Shown here in pieces: positions 1 to 4,858 of a stretch of DNA of 8,468 nucleotides (within the stretch, counting starts at the first letter, position 1; each line of letters starts with the position of its first letter). Both the position numbers and the translations under genes were made by a program. This DNA comes from Methanosarcinales archaeon. Its GTDB lineage: Archaea > Halobacteriota > Methanosarcinia > Methanosarcinales > Methanocomedenaceae. The notes below the pieces were generated by a model that did no database searches, was not told the origin of the DNA, and worked only from the letters and a program-made list of their open reading frames with translations. Location of the stretch: contig JAUWTY010000043.1 of assembly GCA_030614485.1 (NCBI GenBank), positions 1 to 8,468 of the forward strand, read 5' to 3'.

Positions 1-27
1 AAAAAGTCTCACAAATCAGGTGAAAAA

Positions 28-813
28 ATGATAAAAAAAACAATAATGGCTCTTTTTTTGATTGCTGTACTGCTGATGCAGGTCACTGCTGTAAGTGCAA
101 TGACTGCAAGTGATGCAAAGCAAGACTGGAGAGATGCGAAAAAGGTCAGTGCACAAAAGCAAGAGATACACAGGGATGCAAAAATAACATTTGCAGGAGA
201 TGCAAGCGAAGAGAACAAACAGGCGGTTGTAGATACAGGAAAAGATGTATTGGATGCAGCCCTTGACGAGGCAGAAGCATGGTTGCTGTGGAAGGACCTG
301 GAAACCGAAGAAAACCCTGATATTCCCGATGACCTCAAAGAGACCATTCATGAGGATGTGGAAACAAACCTTGCAAAAATAGATGAGTTACGCTCAGATG
401 TTGATGGTATTTCAAACCGGCTGGAATTGGGAATCGTGTATCTCAAAATGGTGGGTAGTTACATTGAACTCGTAACCGATGTGGCCAGGGACTCTGGAAT
501 GGTATATGTTCATCTTGCAAATACCCATATTGAAAAAGCTGAAGACCTTGAATCAAGGTTACGTGAGGAAGCAGAGGATATGAACGATAATGGAGACATT
601 ATCGAAAAACTTGAAACGGCCAGGGATGACATTGATGAGGCAAAAAGCAATGTTGATAAAGCTAAATCTTCGTATGAACAGGTAGTGCTCCCGGGATCCC
701 CATTGATCAAATTCTCAGAAGGGAACAATTACCTGAGAGTGGCCAGGACGAACCTCCTCAGTGCGCACAGAAACCTGAATCAGGCATATATCCTGATGCT
801 AAGAGGTGAATAA
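28..813 (+). CDS. Secreted alpha-helical protein of unknown function
   Basis: A 261-residue protein that I do not recognise as a named family. Residues 1-24 form a clear signal peptide: a lysine-containing N-terminus, a hydrophobic core at about residues 6-20, and a likely cleavage after V-S-A. The mature part is highly charged, has no cysteine, and looks almost entirely helical, with coiled-coil-like stretches at about 105-135 and 164-218. A loop with Pro and Gly (LPGSP, 221-225) precedes a last helix, which suggests an extended helical bundle outside the membrane. The ATG is preceded by AGGTGA with 4 nt spacing, which supports the start. The promoter lies outside the window or in its first 27 bases. 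A small lipoprotein gene follows after 1 nt, so the two are probably co-translated and may act together at the cell surface. A structural or binding role is inference only. Confidence 0.85.
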   Translation: MIKKTIMALFLIAVLLMQVTAVSAMTASDAKQDWRDAKKVSAQKQEIHRDAKITFAGDASEENKQAVVDTGKDVLDAALDEAEAWLLWKDLETEENPDIPDDLKETIHEDVETNLAKIDELRSDVDGISNRLELGIVYLKMVGSYIELVTDVARDSGMVYVHLANTHIEKAEDLESRLREEAEDMNDNGDIIEKLETARDDIDEAKSNVDKAKSSYEQVVLPGSPLIKFSEGNNYLRVARTNLLSAHRNLNQAYILMLRGE

Positions 814-814
814 C

Positions 815-1087
815 ATGAAGAACAAGACAATCCTAATGGTTGGATGTATTCTGATGTTGAGTCTGGTCATTGCCGGTTGTGCAGATAATCAGCCTCAGGA
901 GAATGCTGTACCAGACAGCAGTGATACCATTACACCCACGGCTGAACCCACCAGTACTGGAACGGATGTGGACGACGGAACTGCCACATCAAATGTAACT
1001 TCAGTGACCCAGGAAGAACTTGACCAATTAATGGCAGATATAGAATCACTTGAAAGTGAAGACCTGGGCGGTCTATCCAGCGATTGA
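815..1087 (+). CDS. Small acidic lipoprotein
   Basis: A 90-residue predicted lipoprotein. The N-terminus MKNK is followed by a hydrophobic stretch and a lipobox-like LVIAGC, with Cys22 as the expected lipidated residue. A Ser/Thr/Pro/Asp-rich low-complexity linker runs from about 25 to 65, typical of a cell-surface spacer. An acidic, probably helical tail follows (about 66-85), rich in Glu, Leu and Asp and ending in DLGGLSSD. An upstream GTG at 806 is in frame, but it lies inside the GAGGTGA ribosome binding site (803-809). The ATG at 815 therefore fits better, with 5 nt spacing. The site itself is within the last codons of the preceding gene, so translation is probably coupled. The function is unknown; the acidic tail might contact the upstream helical protein, which is inference. 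Confidence 0.8.
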   Translation: MKNKTILMVGCILMLSLVIAGCADNQPQENAVPDSSDTITPTAEPTSTGTDVDDGTATSNVTSVTQEELDQLMADIESLESEDLGGLSSD

Positions 1088-1117
1088 ACGTTTGACTGTT
1101 GAGGCGCAGAGGAGAAG

Positions 1118-1198
1118 TCAGGGAAGATACATCTCGTATGTGAACCCGATGCGATCCTCTGTTTCCTTGTATTTTTCATCTGTAACTCTTTTTCCCAT
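1118..1198 (-). CDS. Possible 26-residue small ORF downstream of the reductase
   Basis: On the minus strand, 12 nt after the stop of the geranylgeranyl-reductase-family gene, there is an ATG with GGGAG at 1206-1202 (3 nt spacing). It opens a 26-codon frame that starts MGKRVTDEKY and ends FTYEMYLP before TGA. The composition is protein-like (charged, aromatic, no low complexity), and the position suggests translational coupling. No family is recognised. It could equally be a chance ORF in the 123-nt gap between two convergent genes, since the Shine-Dalgarno spacing is short and a frame of this size is common by chance. Confidence 0.3.
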   Translation of the reverse strand: MGKRVTDEKYKETEDRIGFTYEMYLP

Positions 1199-1210
1199 TT
1201 TCTCCCTTGT

Positions 1211-2251
1211 CTACTGCCAGTACTCTTTAAAGGTCACCCACATTTCAGGCAGGTTCTGTTGCAGGAGTTCATTTGAAGTACAGCACTCATCTAACTTCCC
1301 CCTCTTCCCAAGTGACCTCCCAAGCGGCCGGGCCAGCAGCCTTTTGACCTTTGTTTCATACTGTGCCAGTAGGGTAAGGTCGTTCTTTTCAAGTGCAGCA
1401 ATTATGGTATTCCCCGCTGCTTCAGCTGCCAGGATTGCACTGTTTATGCCCGCGCCGGTAACCGGGTCAGCCATTCCCGCGCTATCCCCCACCAGCAGTA
1501 CATTGTCAAAGCACAGCTGGTCCCTGAGCCCGCCAATGGGCAGGGCACCCGTCATGTATTCGGTCTTTTTACCAGCCAGCCGCTCTGCAAGGGGGGACTC
1601 GGCAATAAATGCATCCAGATATTGGTGGGGTGACCTTGAACCCGCCTCTGTTATCCCCAGACCGACCCTGGCAGAGTCCTCACCGGTAGGGTATATCCAT
1701 ACATACCCGCCCGGTGCATAATCTGCATTAAAGAATATTTCACTTGTACCGGCCATAGGTTCGACACTTTTCAGGTGATACTGGGCGCATACTGCCACTC
1801 TCTGCTTATCCAGGCCAAGCAGGGATGCTGTCTTTGAGAACACACCGTCTGCACCTGCGATTATTGTTGCACTTGCCTCGCCGCCTCTGAAACTTACACC
1901 ATCCGGCGTAAGGTCGAGCAGGGGAGAGCTCCATCTGACCTGTGCCCCTGCCGTTTCTGCCAGGGTAACAAGCGCTTTGTCAAAAACGGGCCTGTCTGCC
2001 ACAAAACCATTAATGGTCTGGTCATGGAAAGAAAGGTCAGGAAAATAAGTACGCATATTTGTTATTTTGGACTGGACCCCTGATGTTTCCGGAAGTTCAA
2101 TATTGATGGTGCTGCTGACATAACCCGCACAGGGTGACCTGCAAAAAGCATCCCTTTCCAGCACCAGTACATTATATCCAGCCTGAGCCACAGTTTTTGC
2201 AGTGATAGAACCTGCAGGCCCGGCACCTACTACGATAAGGTCATATTTCAT
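1211..2251 (-). CDS. Geranylgeranyl reductase family FAD-dependent oxidoreductase
   Basis: A 346-residue flavoprotein of the geranylgeranyl reductase / digeranylgeranylglycerophospholipid reductase family. Members saturate isoprenoid chains, in archaea chiefly those of membrane lipids. Visible motifs are the N-terminal dinucleotide fold GAGPAG (9-14), the acidic end of strand 2 at E32-R33, the family Cys region PCAGYVS (40-46), GADG (133-136), the GGYVWIYP motif (181-188), and the second FAD motif LVGDSAGMADPVTGAGI (253-269). The family cysteine motif is usually C-G-G-G-like; here it is C-A-G-Y, a deviation that may change substrate or mechanism. At 346 residues it is somewhat shorter than the roughly 390-410 of typical archaeal lipid reductases. 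Two adjacent cysteines (323-324) occur near the C-terminus. The start ATG follows a weak GTGAT site. Archaea often carry several paralogues, so the exact substrate cannot be assigned. Confidence 0.9.
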   Translation of the reverse strand: MKYDLIVVGAGPAGSITAKTVAQAGYNVLVLERDAFCRSPCAGYVSSTINIELPETSGVQSKITNMRTYFPDLSFHDQTINGFVADRPVFDKALVTLAETAGAQVRWSSPLLDLTPDGVSFRGGEASATIIAGADGVFSKTASLLGLDKQRVAVCAQYHLKSVEPMAGTSEIFFNADYAPGGYVWIYPTGEDSARVGLGITEAGSRSPHQYLDAFIAESPLAERLAGKKTEYMTGALPIGGLRDQLCFDNVLLVGDSAGMADPVTGAGINSAILAAEAAGNTIIAALEKNDLTLLAQYETKVKRLLARPLGRSLGKRGKLDECCTSNELLQQNLPEMWVTFKEYWQ

Positions 2252-2278
2252 AAATCACACATCTGATAATGGGTTTGG

Positions 2279-2329
2279 TGGTCATTGGTCATAAAAGTAA
2301 ATCGCAGTTAAGTATTTAACCATTGGTCA
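2279..2329. promoter_or_regulatory. Candidate operator: three TGGTCA copies in a divergent intergenic region
   Basis: Two tandem TGGTCAT units (2279-2285, 2286-2292) are followed by a third copy, TGGTCA, at 2324-2329. CATTGGTCA is shared exactly by 2283-2291 and 2321-2329. Between them lies GTTAAGTATTTAAC (2307-2320), with 5-bp inverted arms GTTAA/TTAAC. Read on the minus strand it can serve as a TATA-like element about 60 nt upstream of the reductase start. The arrangement suggests a regulator binding site controlling the minus-strand gene and possibly the divergent plus-strand operon. The repeats are seen directly; their role is inference. Confidence 0.4.
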
Positions 2330-2357
2330 ACTTAAAATTATAGTGAAGTGGGTTCTC

Positions 2358-2367
2358 AATTATAAAG
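2358..2367 (+). promoter_or_regulatory. TATA-like promoter element of the plus-strand stress cluster
   Basis: AATTATAAAG (TATAAA core at 2361-2366) lies 25 nt before the nitroreductase-stub ATG at 2391. Transcription starting about 25 nt downstream of the box would begin at or very near that ATG. A less typical alternative, AAAATTATAG, lies at about 2335-2344 and would give a short leader. This is the only clear promoter-like sequence before the YHS, diiron and FprA genes. Confidence 0.4.
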
Positions 2368-2390
2368 ACCATTTATGCGGGGGTTACTAA

Positions 2391-2477
2391 ATGGAAGTAT
2401 ATGAAGCCATCCGAAACAGGAAGAGCATCAGGAAATTCAAGTCCGGGCCTGATGAGACCATAACAAAAATTGAATGA
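2391..2477 (+). pseudogene. Truncated nitroreductase-family N-terminus (28 codons)
   Basis: A 28-codon frame starting MEVYEAIRNRKSIRKFK matches the characteristic N-terminus of nitroreductase-family flavoproteins, where an 'xxxIxxRRSxRxF' segment contributes to FMN binding. Intact members are about 170-200 residues; here the frame stops at TGA (2475-2477), and the next gene starts 31 nt later. The other frames offer no room for the rest of the domain. A G-rich site (2379-2383) precedes the ATG. The simplest reading is a deletion remnant of a nitroreductase gene that kept its promoter and start and now forms the leader of the downstream operon. It could still be translated as a short leader peptide. 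Confidence 0.65.
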
Positions 2478-2508
2478 TTATCTTGAAATATAACATGAGG
2501 TGATATGA

Positions 2509-2649
2509 ATGGCAATAGACCCAATATGCAAGATGGACGTAGATGAAGCAACAGCGAAATTCACTTCCGAATACAAGGGCAAGACATACTATTTCTGTGC
2601 CCCTGGATGTAAGAAAGAATTTGATGGAAACCCAGACAAATATCTGTAA
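2509..2649 (+). CDS. YHS-domain protein, 46 residues
   Basis: A single YHS domain and nothing else. It starts MAIDPICKMDVD and continues with YKGKTYYFCAPGCKKEF and a terminal NPDKYL, which is the family signature. The cysteines are Cys7, Cys30 and Cys34 (C-x22-C-x3-C). YHS domains are small metal-binding modules found alone or fused to copper ATPases and other redox or metal proteins; a metal-binding role is family knowledge, and the metal is not known here. The ATG at 2509 is chosen because it is in the YHS frame and is preceded by GAGGTGAT (2497-2504, 4 nt spacing). An ATG at 2505 is in another frame. The gene for a rubrerythrin-like diiron protein begins 28 nt after its stop, suggesting co-transcription and possibly metal supply or a shared stress function. 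Confidence 0.88.
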   Translation: MAIDPICKMDVDEATAKFTSEYKGKTYYFCAPGCKKEFDGNPDKYL

Positions 2650-2677
2650 AAAAGAATCACAGGAAAAGGTAGTAATT

Positions 2678-3172
2678 ATGGTTAAAGACATTATGCAAAA
2701 TATTGAAGAACTGACCGGGAATATCAAGACTATTGATGATGCAATAAATACAGCATTAACAATTGAAACGCAAGGACGGAATTTCTATCTGGAGAAAAGT
2801 GAAATTTCAAACAGCATTTCCGCCAAGGACCTGTTCGTGTATCTCGCAGCAGAGGAAAACAGGCACATCGAATATCTCAATGATTTCAAGAATACAGGCC
2901 GGGTTTCTATACTAAATGAAGTTCATCCTCCTGATTTTTCTCAATCTTTTGCTAGTGAATATTCAAGTGATAATCCCGCTGAGATGGATGTGCTACTTGG
3001 TGCGCTGCGTTTTGAACAAAAAAATGAGATTTTCTATCAAAAACTTGCTGCACAGGTAGATGACCCGGAACAAAAAGCATTCTTTGAAAAAATGTCGGTC
3101 TTTGAGCACGGGCACATGGAACTCATTGACGGATTTATTGAAGATGCCAGCCAGTTCAGGATGCAGACATAA
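2678..3172 (+). CDS. Rubrerythrin-like ferritin-fold diiron protein
   Basis: A 164-residue four-helix-bundle protein of the ferritin-like/rubrerythrin type, lacking the C-terminal rubredoxin domain of classical rubrerythrin. The expected diiron ligands are visible in order: Glu30 in helix 1 (TIETQGRNFY), Glu60 and His63 in E-x-x-H of helix 2 (AAEENRHIEY), Glu113 in helix 3 (RFEQKNEIFY), and Glu143 and His146 in helix 4 (FEHGH). Rubrerythrins reduce peroxide with electrons from rubredoxin or other carriers, and related proteins act in iron handling. The frame stays open upstream into the YHS gene, but the ATG at 2678 has AAGGT (2666-2670) 7 nt upstream, and the domain begins just after it. The fprA-type gene follows after 14 nt. 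The context supports oxidative-stress defence; the electron donor is not encoded in the window. Confidence 0.88.
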   Translation: MVKDIMQNIEELTGNIKTIDDAINTALTIETQGRNFYLEKSEISNSISAKDLFVYLAAEENRHIEYLNDFKNTGRVSILNEVHPPDFSQSFASEYSSDNPAEMDVLLGALRFEQKNEIFYQKLAAQVDDPEQKAFFEKMSVFEHGHMELIDGFIEDASQFRMQT

Positions 3173-3186
3173 TTCGGGGTGTTGAA

Positions 3187-4392
3187 ATGGAGGAAAATAA
3201 TGAACCGGTCACACTCGCAAAAGGTATCTACTGGGTGGGTGCCATTGACTGGAACCTACGTGACTTCCACGGTTACGTAACACCCAGGGGAACTACGTAC
3301 AATGCATACCTTATCGTTGATGAGAAGATTGCACTTGTGGATACTGTCAAGGCAGAGTTTGCCGGTGAATTGCTGGAACGCGTCAGCCGTATCATCGACC
3401 CGGCAAAGATAGACTATGTGATAGCAAACCATGTAGAGATGGACCACTCCGGCTCACTGCCCGCCATCATGAAGGCCGCACCCAATGCGAGGATATACGG
3501 CACTCGGCAATGCAAGAACGGACTGTCCCAGTATTATCACGCGCAGGGATTCGAGGGGTGGGATTTTGAGGCCGTTGAGACTGGTACCGAACTGAGTCTG
3601 GGTGCTAAGACATTGATGTTCATTGAGACCGCTATGCTGCACTGGCCCGACAACATGCACACGTACATCAAGGAAGATAAGATACTACTGTCTAATGACG
3701 CTTTCGGACAGCACGTGGCCACTTCAAAGCGGTTCAATGATGAAGTGGACGATGTGATGGAAGATGCCGCCGAATATTATGCTAATATCCTGATGCCGTT
3801 CGGGAAGTTGATACTGAAATATGTTAAAACAGTTGGTGAACTGGGCATCGAAATCGATATGATAGCGCCCTGCCATGGCATCATCTGGCGGACGGACCCT
3901 GGGCAGATTATTGAAGCTTATGGCCGTTGGGCAAGTGGTGAAAACGCAAAGAAGGTACTCGTCATCTATGATACTATGTGGGGCAGCACCCACATGATGG
4001 CAAGGGCAATTGTTGAAGGTGTGACAGCAGCCGGAATTGATGTGAAACTGATGGCACTCAGGAAGAATGAGTTTAGCGCGATTGTCAAGGAAATACTGGA
4101 TGCTCCCGTGATATTGGTAGGCTCACCCACTCTGAACAACGGCATGTTTCCCTCTGTGGGGGGATTCCTGACTTACCTTAAGGGGCTGCGTCCCAGAGGT
4201 AAACAGGCTGTTGCCTTCGGGTCATACGGTTGGGGCGGCGGGGCCGTGAAGGCTGTTGAGAAGGAACTGGAGACTGCCGGATTTGAACTTATCGAGCCCG
4301 GGCCACAGGTACGATACCGGCCCGATGAGGAAGAACTTGAAAAATGCAGGCTGCTGGGTGAGCGAATGGCAGAAGCGGTAAAAATAAGTTGA
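3187..4392 (+). CDS. fprA: FprA-type flavodiiron protein (probable O2/NO reductase, F420H2 oxidase family)
   Basis: A 401-residue A-type flavodiiron protein. The N-terminal metallo-beta-lactamase-like domain (about 1-250) carries the diiron ligands His82, Glu84, Asp86 and His87 (NHVEMDHSG), His152 (LHWPDN), Asp171 (SNDAFG) and His230 (PCHG). The C-terminal flavodoxin-like domain (about 255-395) binds FMN, with the phosphate loop TMWGST (263-268), GSPTLNNGMFP (312-322) and GSYGWGGGA (345-353). In methanogens such proteins act as F420H2 oxidases reducing O2 to water; homologues elsewhere reduce NO. All ligands are present and the length is typical, so an active cytoplasmic enzyme is expected. 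The start ATG follows GGGGTG (3176-3181) with 5 nt spacing. It lies 14 nt after the diiron gene, which indicates an operon. Whether F420H2 or a rubredoxin is the donor cannot be decided from sequence alone. Confidence 0.95.
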   Translation: MEENNEPVTLAKGIYWVGAIDWNLRDFHGYVTPRGTTYNAYLIVDEKIALVDTVKAEFAGELLERVSRIIDPAKIDYVIANHVEMDHSGSLPAIMKAAPNARIYGTRQCKNGLSQYYHAQGFEGWDFEAVETGTELSLGAKTLMFIETAMLHWPDNMHTYIKEDKILLSNDAFGQHVATSKRFNDEVDDVMEDAAEYYANILMPFGKLILKYVKTVGELGIEIDMIAPCHGIIWRTDPGQIIEAYGRWASGENAKKVLVIYDTMWGSTHMMARAIVEGVTAAGIDVKLMALRKNEFSAIVKEILDAPVILVGSPTLNNGMFPSVGGFLTYLKGLRPRGKQAVAFGSYGWGGGAVKAVEKELETAGFELIEPGPQVRYRPDEEELEKCRLLGERMAEAVKIS

Positions 4393-4425
4393 TGAATAAA
4401 ATAATTCAATAAAGGAGTGAAAGAA

Positions 4426-4707
4426 ATGGCACAATTTGATGACATAGAATCTGAAATATATGAATGGGCGAAAAAGAATGCTGAGGAAACGGGAAATAAA
4501 TTAAACCCGGATTACGACATTGTAGCAATGGCAATTAAAGGGATTGCAAACCATAAGAAAAAATATGGCGAGCAGTATTGCAGCTGCCGGGAGATCTCTG
4601 GTAATAAAGAACAAGACCGCAAGATCATCTGTCCATGCGTGTACCGTTCCAGGGAACTCGAGCAGCGGGGAGCATGTAAATGTGCTCTTTTCGTGAAATC
4701 GGCATGA
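4426..4707 (+). CDS. Ferredoxin:thioredoxin reductase catalytic-subunit-type Fe-S protein
   Basis: A 93-residue protein of the FTR catalytic (beta) family, which uses a [4Fe-4S] cluster next to a redox-active disulfide to pass electrons from ferredoxin to thioredoxin-like partners. Six cysteines occur as three C-x-C pairs: Cys52/54 (YCSCR), Cys69/71 (ICPCVYR) and Cys84/86 (ACKCALF). Plant-type FTR is usually C-P-C-x16-C-P-C-x8-C-H-C. Here the spacings are 14 and 12 and the outer motifs are C-S-C and C-K-C, so it is a divergent relative; the His of the last motif is Lys. An in-frame GTG at 4417 lies within the GGAGTGA ribosome binding site (4414-4420), so the ATG at 4426 is preferred. It follows the flavodiiron gene by 33 nt and probably belongs to the same transcript, giving a disulfide-reducing arm to the stress cluster. 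No thioredoxin is visible in the window. Confidence 0.88.
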   Translation: MAQFDDIESEIYEWAKKNAEETGNKLNPDYDIVAMAIKGIANHKKKYGEQYCSCREISGNKEQDRKIICPCVYRSRELEQRGACKCALFVKSA

Positions 4708-4722
4708 AATTTTCAGACATCG
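4708..4722 (+). repeat. 15-bp direct repeat, left copy bracketing the CooS gene
   Basis: AATTTTCAGACATCG begins immediately after the stop codon of the FTR-type gene and is identical to 6818-6832. The pair encloses the CooS gene with its promoter region and terminator. The repeat is seen directly; its meaning (segment boundary, mRNA element or chance) is open. Confidence 0.6.
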
Positions 4723-4750
4723 TGGAAGAATCGTAGAATAAATACTGTAA

Positions 4751-4858
4751 GTGTATATATATCCGGAGATTATCCTATGTAATCTTTTATCATTGTTATG
4801 TTGATAATATCCGGGAACCCTTATATCAATATTTAACAAATTAGGGAGTGGTGATATA
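4751..4858 (+). promoter_or_regulatory. Upstream regulatory region of the CooS-family gene
   Basis: The 151-nt gap before the CooS gene holds two TATA-like stretches: TATATATAT at 4754-4762, and TTATAT at 4821-4826, which is about 33 nt before the ATG. It also contains an 8-bp direct repeat ATATCCGG (4759-4766 and 4807-4814, 48 bp apart) and an inverted repeat AGATTA/TAATCT (4767-4772 and 4780-4785, 7-nt spacer). Together they suggest a regulated promoter separate from the upstream operon. The ribosome binding region is GGGAGTGGTGAT (4844-4855), just before the ATG at 4859. Confidence 0.5.

Noticed and set aside
1107..1161. A 7-bp inverted repeat CAGAGGA/TCCTCTG as a bidirectional terminator
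   Set aside because: The 41-nt spacing makes a stable hairpin doubtful and there is no T-tract directly after it; only scattered T-rich stretches occur nearby.
1050..1721. A 223-codon open frame on the plus strand
   Set aside because: It runs antisense to the well-supported flavoprotein gene, starts inside the lipoprotein gene, and its Ser/Phe/Pro-rich translation shows no domain.
2543..2677. An N-terminal extension of the diiron protein
   Set aside because: The frame is open but overlaps the YHS gene in another frame; the ATG at 2678 has a ribosome binding site and begins at the domain.
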